Origin: GCA-2697345 sp049602715
GTDB taxonomy: Bacteria; Pseudomonadota; Alphaproteobacteria; Rhodobacterales; Rhodobacteraceae
Reading direction: 5' to 3'
DNA: 64,000 nucleotides
Assembly (NCBI GenBank): GCA_049602715.1
Contig: JBMYRX010000002.1
Span: 14,680 to 78,679 of the forward strand
Under the pieces are notes generated by a model, which searched no databases, was not told where the DNA came from, and saw only the letters and a program-made list of their open reading frames with translations. Each line of letters opens with the position of its first letter. Position 1 is the stretch's first letter. A program made the position numbers and the translations under genes. Shown here one piece after another: positions 35,475 through 43,903 of this stretch.

Positions 35475-36455
35475 TTAGTTAAGCGCAGCATCCGTAATTA
35501 CATGTGACCAAGCACCAACTGGCATTTTAGTTATAACCGGATCAGAGCCTCCAGTCATTAGACTATCAACAGTTCTGTTGAAATCAGCTTCCGACAGAGA
35601 ACCATTACTTCCAGCGGTCAGTTTAGCAATTTCACTCATTTGTGTAGTATTGTGATCTACAGTTTGAGCACCTGAATCGTCATTGTTCACTACGATTTCA
35701 GCAGCTTCTGCCTGATTTGCTTCCGCATACTTCCAACCCTTCATGGAAGCTCTTACAAAACGAACCATTTTATCTTTAAACGCTGAATCTTTGAGATTAT
35801 CTCCTACGACGTAAAGGCCGTCCTCTAGAGTCGCCACACCTTCATCTTCATACCTGAATACAGTTAACTCTTCTGGTTTCAGGCCTTCATTGAGAACTTG
35901 CCAATACTCATTGTAAGCCATAGCCGATACACAGGCTGCATCACCTTGTGTTAATGGCAAGATATCCCATCCTTGTTTAAATACAGAAATATCTTGATCA
36001 GGCTTCAAACCAAGTTTGTTCATCCAGCTAAGGAAGGGCCATTCATTACCATAATACCAAACATATAAGTTTTTACCCTTTAAATCAGCAACAGAATTAA
36101 CCCCTCTGTCTTTTCGGCAAACCAGCATCATACCAGAGCTTTTGAAAGGTTGAGCTATATTCACAGCGTCAAACCCTTTTTCACGTGCTGCCAGTGCAGA
36201 AGGCATCCAATCCACAGCGACGTCGGCACCTCCACCAGCTAGTACACTCATTGGACCTATATCAGGACCACCAGCTTTTATAGTAACATTAAGACCTTCA
36301 TCTTTATAAAATCCTTTGTCTTGGGCCACATAGTAACCCGCGAACTGAGTTTGCGTTACCCACTTTAACTGGATTGTAACATCATCAGCAGCATTTGCTA
36401 AAGATGCAGTAAGTGCGAATAACACACTCATAGTATAAGTAATTAATTTTCTCAT
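35475..36455 (-). CDS. NMT1/ThiY-type ABC transporter substrate-binding protein (predicted pyrimidine uptake)
   Basis: Periplasmic binding protein of the NMT1/THI5-like fold. The signal peptide ends at about residue 22 (SLANA). The mature part starts DVTIQLKWVTQTQFAGYYVAQDKGFYKDEGLNV, the standard opening for this family, and continues with GGGADVAVDWMPSALAA. The 326 residues are complete. Known relatives bind thiamine precursors (formyl-aminopyrimidine, hydroxymethylpyrimidine). Here it is the last gene of a run with hydA and hyuC behind a RutR-like operator, so uracil, thymine or a related pyrimidine is the likeliest ligand. The ATG has GGGAGAAG upstream. Confidence 0.85.
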   Translation of the reverse strand: MRKLITYTMSVLFALTASLANAADDVTIQLKWVTQTQFAGYYVAQDKGFYKDEGLNVTIKAGGPDIGPMSVLAGGGADVAVDWMPSALAAREKGFDAVNIAQPFKSSGMMLVCRKDRGVNSVADLKGKNLYVWYYGNEWPFLSWMNKLGLKPDQDISVFKQGWDILPLTQGDAACVSAMAYNEYWQVLNEGLKPEELTVFRYEDEGVATLEDGLYVVGDNLKDSAFKDKMVRFVRASMKGWKYAEANQAEAAEIVVNNDDSGAQTVDHNTTQMSEIAKLTAGSNGSLSEADFNRTVDSLMTGGSDPVITKMPVGAWSHVITDAALN

Positions 36456-36499
36456 TTTCTTCTCCCTTTTTAATTACCCCATATTATCACTTTTTGTTA

Positions 36500-37345
36500 T
36501 CAAGCTCTACCCCTTTGTGACGGATGCCAGAAAGTAAACCATTTTTCTAACAAAACAACAGACCCGTAGAAAAATGAACCTGCAAGAGCAGCAACAGTTA
36601 TCTCTGCCCAAACCATATCTAATGCAAACCGTGCCGCCTCTGTTGAAATCCGAAAACCCATTCCCCTGACTGGTGAGCCAAAGAACTCAGCAACTATAGC
36701 ACCAATTAAAGCTAGTGTCGTACTAATTTTTAAACCATTAAAGATAAATGGCATAGCTGTGGAAAGCCTTAACTTTAATAATGTCTGTAAATAACTAGCA
36801 TTATAGGTTAGCATCAAATCTCGGTGAATACGATCGGACATCTTCATTCCCTGAACAGTGTTAATCAACATAGGAAAAAAGACCATAACGGTAACGACTG
36901 CAGATTTTGATTGCCACCCGTAGCCATACCACATGACTAAAATAGGAGCTATTCCAATAATTGGCATTGCTGCCATAAAATTCCCTATTGGTAACAAACC
37001 ACGCTCTAAAAATTTAAATTTGTCTACTATCAGAGCGACAACAAGTGCGGATATACATCCTATCATATAACCTGAAAGAGCCCCTTTAACGACAGTCTGA
37101 ACAAAGTCAGCCCAAAGTGTTGGTACACTTGTGATTAGCTTTAGAAATATTGCAGAGGGTGGCGGTAAGATGACAGCGCTAACACTAAAATAAAAAATAG
37201 TTGTTTCCCATATCAGAAGTATACTTGCCCCAAAAAGAATAGGAGGAATGATATTTAAGATTTGCAGAGATTTTTGTCTCGAAATCCAAACATTTACACT
37301 CCAAGCAACTATCCAGAATAATAAAGCTGAACAAAAATAAATCAT
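36500..37345 (-). CDS. ABC transporter permease (predicted pyrimidine importer), subunit 2
   Basis: Binding-protein-dependent transport permease of 281 residues with about six to seven hydrophobic segments. The EAA-like cytoplasmic loop is visible around residues 175-200 (DLMLTYNASYLQTLLKLRLSTAMPFI region). AGDxxG-like GAIVAEFFGSPVRGMGF follows, as in SsuC/TauC/ThiX permeases. It shares one base with the end of the upstream permease and lies 44 bp before the binding protein. Confidence 0.88.
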   Translation of the reverse strand: MIYFCSALLFWIVAWSVNVWISRQKSLQILNIIPPILFGASILLIWETTIFYFSVSAVILPPPSAIFLKLITSVPTLWADFVQTVVKGALSGYMIGCISALVVALIVDKFKFLERGLLPIGNFMAAMPIIGIAPILVMWYGYGWQSKSAVVTVMVFFPMLINTVQGMKMSDRIHRDLMLTYNASYLQTLLKLRLSTAMPFIFNGLKISTTLALIGAIVAEFFGSPVRGMGFRISTEAARFALDMVWAEITVAALAGSFFYGSVVLLEKWFTFWHPSQRGRA

Positions 37346-38220
37346 TAAGGCTCCAGCGACATTTTATTTAAAACTATCTTTTGCAAAAACCCTATGATTG
37401 CAATTAAGGCAGCCGCTAATATTGCAGCAGAGAATAAACCACTCCAAATTTGCAATGTATTACCAAAGGTGCTCCCCGATAGCATTCTAAAACCTAATCC
37501 TCCTCCTCCACCTGAAGGAAGCTCTCCGACAATTGCGCCTACCAAAGAAGCTGCCATAGCTAATTTTAACGAAGTAAAAAAATATGGCATGGATTTTGGC
37601 AGTCGTAACTTAAGTAGAACCTGAGGTCCCGTGGCAGACCAGGTCTTCATCTGATCGATCTCAAGCTGTTCCGGACTTTTCAAACCCTTCACCATACCGA
37701 CTACTACGGGAAAGAACGATAAATACATTGAAATTATCGCTATTGGAAGTAAACCACTAAATCCAGCTGATCCAAGAGCCACGATCACCATAGGTGCAAG
37801 AGCAAGGATCGGAATAGTTTGACTCGTAATGATCCATGGCATCACACTTAGGGCTGTTGCTCTATTATGTACAATAGCGATCGCCAGCGCTATTCCCAAG
37901 CCCATACCCATAATAAAGCCCAACATAGTCTCCGAAAAAGTAATCCAAGCATGAAAAATTAGTGATCTTTTAGAGGTTATTTTTTTATTTACTGTTGTAT
38001 CCCACATTTCACTCGCTACTTGATGCGGTGTTGGCAGTTTTGGCCTTTTTTGTGACCAGGTCTTATTTACTAATTCTGGAAGAGTTAACGTAATTGACTG
38101 TCTTTTAGCTTGATCATAAGCCCACGGAGCATTTAAAACTACAGAAAAACCGTACCAGAAGAAAACTATCAAAGTAATAACCGATAAAATTGGAAAGAAT
38201 CTATTGGAACCTTTACTCAT
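37345..38220 (-). CDS. ABC transporter permease (predicted pyrimidine importer), subunit 1
   Basis: Second permease, 291 residues, related to subunit 2. The first helix is at about 12-30, a periplasmic loop with LPTPHQVASEMWDTT follows, then five or more helices. The cytoplasmic coupling loop PEQLEIDQMKTWSATGPQVLLKLRLPKSMPY and GAIVGELPSGGGGGLGFRML are the family elements. It overlaps the ATPase gene by 8 bp and the next permease by 1 bp. A heterodimeric permease is the RibXY/ThiXYZ-like layout. Confidence 0.88.
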   Translation of the reverse strand: MSKGSNRFFPILSVITLIVFFWYGFSVVLNAPWAYDQAKRQSITLTLPELVNKTWSQKRPKLPTPHQVASEMWDTTVNKKITSKRSLIFHAWITFSETMLGFIMGMGLGIALAIAIVHNRATALSVMPWIITSQTIPILALAPMVIVALGSAGFSGLLPIAIISMYLSFFPVVVGMVKGLKSPEQLEIDQMKTWSATGPQVLLKLRLPKSMPYFFTSLKLAMAASLVGAIVGELPSGGGGGLGFRMLSGSTFGNTLQIWSGLFSAAILAAALIAIIGFLQKIVLNKMSLEP

Positions 38221-38995
38221 CAGTGTGGCCTGTTCTTAAACCTTCCCTAACCCGTTGTGAAATCTCTATAAACTCTTTCGAGTCTCGGATCTCTAAGGGT
38301 CTATTGGGGGACAACTCACTTTCAATCACATCTACAATTCGTCCTGGCCTTGGTGACATAACCACTATTTTTGTTGAAAGAAAAACTGCTTCTGGGATTG
38401 AATGCGTAACAAAACAAATAGTTTTATTAGTTGATTTCCATAATTTTAATAATTGTTCATTAAGGTGATCTCTAACGATTTCATCCAAAGCCCCAAATGG
38501 CTCATCCATTAATAATAAATCTGCGTCGAATGCTAATGCTCGGGCTATACTTGCTCTTTGCTGCATTCCACCCGAAAGCTGCCAAGGAAACTTTCTCTCA
38601 AAACCTTTTAATTCAACCAAATCTAGAACTTTTGAAACTCGCATTTCTTGTTCACTTTTTGAGTAACCCATTATTTCCAAAGGAAGCTTAATATTTGAAG
38701 CGATGTTACGCCAAGGATATAGTCCAGCAGCTTGGAAAACATAACCATAAGCCCTCGACATGCGAGCTTCAGAAGGGCTCACTCCGTTTACTGTAGCAGA
38801 TCCTTGTGTTGGTTCATCAAGGTCCGCTAAAACCCTCAATAAAGTAGTCTTTCCACAACCAGATGGACCTATAAAAGATACAAAATCTCCCTTATCAATG
38901 GAAAGATTAATGTCGCTCAAGGCATTAACTGGACCATCATTTGTTTCAAAGGTTAAGTCTAGACTATTGACTTTTATTACTGGAGTTTGGCTCAC
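38213..38995 (-). CDS. ABC transporter ATP-binding protein (predicted pyrimidine importer)
   Basis: ATPase of the SsuB/TauB/ThiZ group, 260 residues. Walker A GPSGCGKTTLLRVLADLDEP is at about 42-61, the signature LSGGMQQRASIARALAFDADLLLMDEPFGALDE includes Walker B, and the switch His is in FVTHSIPEA. The start is GTG at 38995, supported by AAGGAA about 9 nt upstream. It lies 18 bp after hydA on the same strand, which links the importer to pyrimidine breakdown. Confidence 0.92.
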   Translation of the reverse strand: MSQTPVIKVNSLDLTFETNDGPVNALSDINLSIDKGDFVSFIGPSGCGKTTLLRVLADLDEPTQGSATVNGVSPSEARMSRAYGYVFQAAGLYPWRNIASNIKLPLEIMGYSKSEQEMRVSKVLDLVELKGFERKFPWQLSGGMQQRASIARALAFDADLLLMDEPFGALDEIVRDHLNEQLLKLWKSTNKTICFVTHSIPEAVFLSTKIVVMSPRPGRIVDVIESELSPNRPLEIRDSKEFIEISQRVREGLRTGHTDE

Positions 38996-39013
38996 GTTGA
39001 TTAATTCCTTAAG

Positions 39014-40474
39014 TCAAATTCCGGCTGGTATGTTAAGTGGATCACGTTCGATACGGCGAGGCGTTTTAAGGGCCTTCCACTTAGTTAATGCTTGATGGGG
39101 CGAAGGAAACGCTGGGCGTGGAACAAACTTTCCTCTTCCCGGTTGTGGTTGACTATTCTGTCCCCACGCCCAAATTATGTCGCCCCTATTTAAGGTATAC
39201 CTAGCCTGAGCATTAACTTTAAATCCTTCAAAAACATTATAATCAAGTATTGAGTGATGATTGGCTGGTGAAATTGTTTTGGAAATTTTTGGATCCCACA
39301 CAACAATGTCAGCATCAGCACCCTCAACGATAGCGCCCTTTTTAGGGTAAATATTTAAGATTTTTGCTATATTAGTTGAAGTAGCCGCAACAAACTCATT
39401 TGGAGTTAACCTTCCAGTTTCAACACCCTCAGTCCATAATACTGCTAGACGCTCCTCTAAACCATTAGAACCATTTGGTATAATTCGAAAATCATTGAGA
39501 CCTGCACGTTTCTGTTCAGTATTGAAAGCCGCATGATCAGTAGCGACAACCTGCAAAGACCCTGCCTGCAAGCCAGCCCAAAGACTGTCTTGATGATCCT
39601 TTGATCTAAAAGGCGGACTCATTACACGCCGAGCCGCATGGTCCCAGTCTTTATTGAAGTATTCATTTTCATCAAGAGTTAGAAATTGTATTAAAGGCTC
39701 TCCGTAAACCCTCATACCTTTCTGTCTAGCCCTTCGAATTGCCTCATGAGTTTGCTCACAAGATACATGCACAATATACAGGGGAACTCCAGCAGTATCA
39801 GCAATAGTTATTGCTCTATTTGCAGCCTCTCCCTCTAACTCTGGCGGTCTGGAGAATGCATGACCTTCTGGACCAGTTATACCTTGATCAAAATACTTTT
39901 GCTGCAGTTCGGCTACTAGATCACCATTTTCCGCATGGACCATTGGTAAAGCACCTAATTCCGAACACCGCTTAAAACTCGAAAACATTTCATCATCTTC
40001 AATCATCAAAGCTCCCTTATACGCCATAAAGTGCTTGAATGAGTTTACACCCATTTTAACTGCATCTTCCATCTCAGTAAAAACACTCTCATCCCAACCT
40101 GTTATTGCCATGTGATAACCGATATCTGAACAAATCTGTGGCGCTGATTTTCTATGCCATTCATTAATTGCATTTTTAATCGAACCGTCAGCACCAGGTA
40201 GACAAAAATCGACTACCATAGTCGTGCCACCCGCAGCTGCAGCCCAAGTACCAGTTTCGAAAGTTTCAGCAGCTGTAGTTCCCATGAAAGGCATCTCTAG
40301 ATGAGTGTGTGGATCAATTCCTCCAGGGATTACATAAGCCCCCTCAGCATCTATGTATTCGTCCCCACTTAAATTTTCTCCGATTTGTTTAATTTTTTCG
40401 CCTTCAACCGAAACATCTGCCTTCCAAGTTCGATCTGCGGTACAAACCGTTCCATTTTTAATAACTTTCAACAT
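39014..40474 (-). CDS. hydA: Dihydropyrimidinase
   Basis: Zinc amidohydrolase opening 5,6-dihydrouracil or dihydrothymine to N-carbamoyl-beta-alanine or its methyl analogue. The binuclear site is complete: H56 and H58 (DPHTHLE), the carboxylated Lys K153 in FMAYKG, H180 (VHAENGD), H236 (YIVHVSC) and D313 (ATDHAAFN). The 486 residues are full length. Related hydantoinases and allantoinase share this fold. Placement between hyuC and the importer, with preTA close by, argues for dihydropyrimidinase. The ATG has GGGGAGAAAC upstream. It lies 59 bp after hyuC. Confidence 0.94.
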   Translation of the reverse strand: MLKVIKNGTVCTADRTWKADVSVEGEKIKQIGENLSGDEYIDAEGAYVIPGGIDPHTHLEMPFMGTTAAETFETGTWAAAAGGTTMVVDFCLPGADGSIKNAINEWHRKSAPQICSDIGYHMAITGWDESVFTEMEDAVKMGVNSFKHFMAYKGALMIEDDEMFSSFKRCSELGALPMVHAENGDLVAELQQKYFDQGITGPEGHAFSRPPELEGEAANRAITIADTAGVPLYIVHVSCEQTHEAIRRARQKGMRVYGEPLIQFLTLDENEYFNKDWDHAARRVMSPPFRSKDHQDSLWAGLQAGSLQVVATDHAAFNTEQKRAGLNDFRIIPNGSNGLEERLAVLWTEGVETGRLTPNEFVAATSTNIAKILNIYPKKGAIVEGADADIVVWDPKISKTISPANHHSILDYNVFEGFKVNAQARYTLNRGDIIWAWGQNSQPQPGRGKFVPRPAFPSPHQALTKWKALKTPRRIERDPLNIPAGI

Positions 40475-40533
40475 AAGTTTCTCCCCAAACTAAATTATGA
40501 CAAAAATAACCACTATATGATTTATTAAAGCCC

Positions 40534-41784
40534 TTAATCAATAATTTCAGCTGTTTCTAGTACAGCGTGAAATAAAACATTAGTGCCTGCGGCGGCCCAA
40601 TCCTTATTTATTTCCTCTGCCTCATTATGACTTAACCCGTCTACACACGGGCACATTATCATTGCAGTAGGTGCAACTTTGTTAATCCAACAGGCATCAT
40701 GACCAGCACCAGATATTAAGTTCATATGGCTATACCCCAACGTTTCTGCTGCATTTCGGACAGCCGTAACACAATTTTCATCAAAGGTTACCGGATCAAA
40801 ACCTCCAACTTTCTCAATTTCAACTACTAAACCCATGTCATCACAGATTTTTTTTGCACCCTCTTTCAGCCTTTTAACCATGTCTGTAATAACATCAAAA
40901 CTTGGAGATCTAAAATCTACAGTAAAAACAGCTTTCCCAGGAATCACATTCCTAGAATTAGGGTAAACATCAATATGACCGGCTGCACCAACGGCGTTTG
41001 GACTATGTGAGAGTGCGATCTCTTCGACAAGTTCAAGTACTCTAGCCATACCTAGCCCAGCATTACGGCGCATCGGCATTGGAGTAGAACCTGTGTGACT
41101 ATCCTTACCTGTGATAGTTAGCTGCATCCAACTTAAACCCTGCCCATGAGTAACTACCCCTACTTGAATCCCTTCTGCCTCTAGAATTGGTCCCTGCTCG
41201 ATGTGCAATTCAAAAAACGCATGCATTTTGCGATCACCTGTTATTTCTTCACCTCGCCAACCTATTCGCTCAAGTTCTTCCCCGAATTTTTTACCATCAG
41301 CATCAACCCGATCATACGCCCAATCTTGATCATGAATACCGGCGAAAACACCTGAAGAAAGCATCGCTGGAGCATACCTAGTTCCTTCCTCATTTGTGAA
41401 ATTAGTAACTACAATTGGGTGCTTTGTTTTAATTGAAAGATTGTTGAGTGTGCGGAGTATCTCTAATCCACCTAGAACTCCTAAGATACCATCATACTTA
41501 CCTCCAGTCGGTTGGGTATCTAAGTGTGAACCAACGTAAACTGGAAGCGCATCAGGATCGGTTCCCTCCCGTCTAGCAAACATATTGCCCATTTGATCCA
41601 AGCCCATTGTGCAGCCTTCTTTCAAACACCACTGTTTAAATAATTCTCTGCCCTCGCCATCTTCATCGGTAAGAGTTTGCCTATTATTTCCCCCAGCAAT
41701 ACCAGGACCAATTTTTGCCATCTCCATTAGGCTATCCCAAAGCCTATCGCTATCAATTCGTATGTTACTTGTGGGTTGAGACAT
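40534..41784 (-). CDS. hyuC: N-carbamoyl-beta-alanine amidohydrolase (beta-ureidopropionase)
   Basis: M20-type metallohydrolase that cleaves N-carbamoyl-beta-alanine to beta-alanine, CO2 and NH3, the last step of reductive pyrimidine breakdown. Metal ligands are in GSHLDTQPTGGKYDG, FTNEEGTRYAP, FFELHIEQGPILE and DGLSHNEAEE. The 416 residues from the ATG at 41784 (MSQPTSNIRI) match the family. A frame open to 41838 would run through the RutR-like operator and has no ribosome-binding site, whereas AAAGGAG lies 8 nt before 41784. The same family includes allantoate amidohydrolase; the gene neighbours favour the pyrimidine role. Confidence 0.92.
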   Translation of the reverse strand: MSQPTSNIRIDSDRLWDSLMEMAKIGPGIAGGNNRQTLTDEDGEGRELFKQWCLKEGCTMGLDQMGNMFARREGTDPDALPVYVGSHLDTQPTGGKYDGILGVLGGLEILRTLNNLSIKTKHPIVVTNFTNEEGTRYAPAMLSSGVFAGIHDQDWAYDRVDADGKKFGEELERIGWRGEEITGDRKMHAFFELHIEQGPILEAEGIQVGVVTHGQGLSWMQLTITGKDSHTGSTPMPMRRNAGLGMARVLELVEEIALSHSPNAVGAAGHIDVYPNSRNVIPGKAVFTVDFRSPSFDVITDMVKRLKEGAKKICDDMGLVVEIEKVGGFDPVTFDENCVTAVRNAAETLGYSHMNLISGAGHDACWINKVAPTAMIMCPCVDGLSHNEAEEINKDWAAAGTNVLFHAVLETAEIID

Positions 41785-41805
41785 GTCTACTCCTTTGACT
41801 TTTTT

Positions 41806-41821
41806 CTGACCATTTGGTAAA
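41806..41821. promoter_or_regulatory. RutR-like operator between hyuC and the TetR gene
   Basis: CTGACCATTTGGTAAA contains ACCA-NN-TGGT, the core of the E. coli RutR site TTGACCANNTGGTCAA. It lies 22 bp before the hyuC start and in the leader of the divergent regulator gene, so it can serve both hyuC-hydA-ABC and autoregulation. Confidence 0.8.
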
Positions 41822-41942
41822 GATAATGGCGTTGGCATTAGCCCGAGTCAATATTATAATAACACCAACTATAAAAGCATATTTTTCTACCAAATATTTA
41901 TTGTTAATTAATAAGATAATAACTCTGCGACGAGGTGATACA

Positions 41943-42560
41943 CTGGCACGTTCTGAGAAAACTAAGAAAATAACACGTATTCAACGTGAGAAAACAAAAG
42001 AGATTTTACAAGCAGCTCTTGATGTTTTTTCAATTCATGGATTTCGTGGGTCAACAATTGATATGATTGCCCTCCGTTCTGGTTTATCAAAAGCAAACAT
42101 TTTTTATTATTTTAATAGCAAGGAGGAAATTCACTCTCAGCTTATCTCTCAACTCTTAGAAAAGTGGCTAGAACCATTAAGAAAGATGTCGGCTACTGGT
42201 AATCCCACGGAAGAGATATGTAGTTATGTAACTAGAAAACTACAGATGAGTAAAAAATACCCTCGTGAAAGCCGATTGTTTGCAAACGAAATCCTACAGG
42301 GAGCTCCACGAATTCATGAAGCCCTAAAAAGTGATTTAAAAGATTTAGTTGATGAAAAAATATTAATTATCCAAAAATGGTCAGATGATGGTTTAATTGC
42401 TGCTGTTCATCCATATCATTTGATATTTTCGATTTGGTCTTTGACACAACACTATTCTGACTTTGATGTCCAGGTTCGAGCTGTACTTACAAACGAAGAA
42501 CCTTATGAAAACGCTGAGTTATACCTTCATGACTTATTCACAAAGTTGTTGAAACCATAA
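41943..42560 (+). CDS. rutR: TetR-family regulator, RutR-like
   Basis: Repressor that in E. coli senses uracil and thymine. The helix-turn-helix is in EILQAALDVFSIHGFRGSTIDMIALRSGLSKANIFYYF, and the C-terminal part (about 90-200) fits the RutR ligand domain, ending YLHDLFTKLLKP. The frame is open back to 41814, but the first 43 codons are not TetR-like and cross the operator. I place the start at CTG 41943 because GAGG at 41932-41935 is 7 nt upstream and the resulting 205 residues align with RutR. TTG at 41901 is an alternative. It is divergent from hyuC and convergent with preA. Confidence 0.85.
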   Translation: MARSEKTKKITRIQREKTKEILQAALDVFSIHGFRGSTIDMIALRSGLSKANIFYYFNSKEEIHSQLISQLLEKWLEPLRKMSATGNPTEEICSYVTRKLQMSKKYPRESRLFANEILQGAPRIHEALKSDLKDLVDEKILIIQKWSDDGLIAAVHPYHLIFSIWSLTQHYSDFDVQVRAVLTNEEPYENAELYLHDLFTKLLKP

Positions 42561-42592
42561 TAAAATACACTCTCGCATAAAAGTTTTTAATT

Positions 42593-43897
42593 TTACTCAG
42601 CGGCACATGCACCCGAATTGTTTGGGTGCGTTGTCCAATTCGCATACTCTTCTTGAACGATCTTACCTGTTCTGGTGTCTAAAGTTCCTGGAGCTAGAGG
42701 TTCCATACTAATGCAATTTTCAACTGGGCAAACATCTACGCAAAGGTTACATGCAACACATTCCTCATCTATTACCTCAAAAACTCGTCCTTCATTAATA
42801 GAAATCGCCTGATGAGAAGTGTCTTCACACGCAGCATAACAACGACCACATTTAATACATGAATCCTGATCAATTTTAGCCTTTGCAACATAGTTTAAAT
42901 TTAAATGCTGCCATTCAGTAACATTTGGTAAAGCAGATCCGATAAAGTCTGATACGGATGTATAACCTTTTTCATCCATCCAATCAGACATACCGGATTT
43001 CATTTCTGATACTATTTTAAAACCATAAGTCATAGCAGCAGTACATACTTGAACATTACCGCAACCCAAGCTCATATATTCTGCAGCATCACGCCAGGTA
43101 TTTATGCCTCCAATACCAGAAATTGGTAAATTTCTTGTGTCTCGGTCATTTCCAATTTGAGCCACCATATTTAAGGCAATAGGTTTAACTGCAGGGCCAC
43201 AGTACCCACCATGACTTCCTTTACCATCGATTGATGGTTCTGGAGACATTGTGTCTAAATTAACAGAGATAATAGAACTAATTGTATTAATTAAACTTAC
43301 TGCGTCTGCACCCCCCTTTAAGGCAGCTCGGGCAGGATATCTTATATCAGTAATATTCGGAGTCAGTTTAACTATAACAGGCATCCGAGTATTTTGTTTA
43401 CACCATCTTGCAACCATTTCAATATAGTCTGGTACTTGACCCACAGCCGCCCCCATACCCCTTTCGGACATACCATGAGGACAACCAAAATTTAACTCTA
43501 TCGCATCTGCCCCAGTCTCTTCTACACGCGGCAAAATAGCTTTCCATGCTCCCTCTTCACAGGGAACCATAATACTTACAATCATAGCACGATCGGGATA
43601 ATCTCTTTTTACCGTTTTAATTTCCTGTAAGTTTAATTCAAGAGGTCTATCGGTTATAAGCTCAATATTATTTAAGCCCAAAAGTCGCCTATCGGCTCCA
43701 TAAAGTGCACCATATCTAGGGCCATTCACATTAACTATAGGGGGACCATCTTCTCCTAATGTTTTCCATACAACACCACCCCAACCAGCTTCAAAAGCAC
43801 GCCGAACATTATACTCCTTATCTGTAGGAGGTGCAGAAGCCAACCAAAAAGGATTCGGTGACTTAATTCCTAAAAACTCAGATGATAAGTTAGCCAT
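42593..43897 (-). CDS. preA: NAD-dependent dihydropyrimidine dehydrogenase subunit PreA
   Basis: Catalytic FMN subunit reducing uracil or thymine to the dihydro form. Residues 1-330 are a dihydroorotate-dehydrogenase-like barrel with LNFGCPHGMSERGMGAAVGQ at 135-154. The C-terminal part has two 4Fe-4S ferredoxin motifs, CIKCGRCYAAC and CVACNLCVDVC. The 434 residues are typical. At the position of the general-acid Cys of mammalian DPD (in GMGLACGQ) this protein has V152; to my knowledge bacterial PreA can differ here. It lies 6 bp after preT and is convergent with the RutR-like gene. Confidence 0.95.
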   Translation of the reverse strand: MANLSSEFLGIKSPNPFWLASAPPTDKEYNVRRAFEAGWGGVVWKTLGEDGPPIVNVNGPRYGALYGADRRLLGLNNIELITDRPLELNLQEIKTVKRDYPDRAMIVSIMVPCEEGAWKAILPRVEETGADAIELNFGCPHGMSERGMGAAVGQVPDYIEMVARWCKQNTRMPVIVKLTPNITDIRYPARAALKGGADAVSLINTISSIISVNLDTMSPEPSIDGKGSHGGYCGPAVKPIALNMVAQIGNDRDTRNLPISGIGGINTWRDAAEYMSLGCGNVQVCTAAMTYGFKIVSEMKSGMSDWMDEKGYTSVSDFIGSALPNVTEWQHLNLNYVAKAKIDQDSCIKCGRCYAACEDTSHQAISINEGRVFEVIDEECVACNLCVDVCPVENCISMEPLAPGTLDTRTGKIVQEEYANWTTHPNNSGACAAE

Positions 43898-43903
43898 TTT
43901 AGA

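Noticed and set aside
41785..41838. Longer N-terminus for hyuC starting at 41838
   Set aside because: It would read through the RutR-like operator and lacks a ribosome-binding site, while the ATG at 41784 has AAAGGAG at proper spacing.
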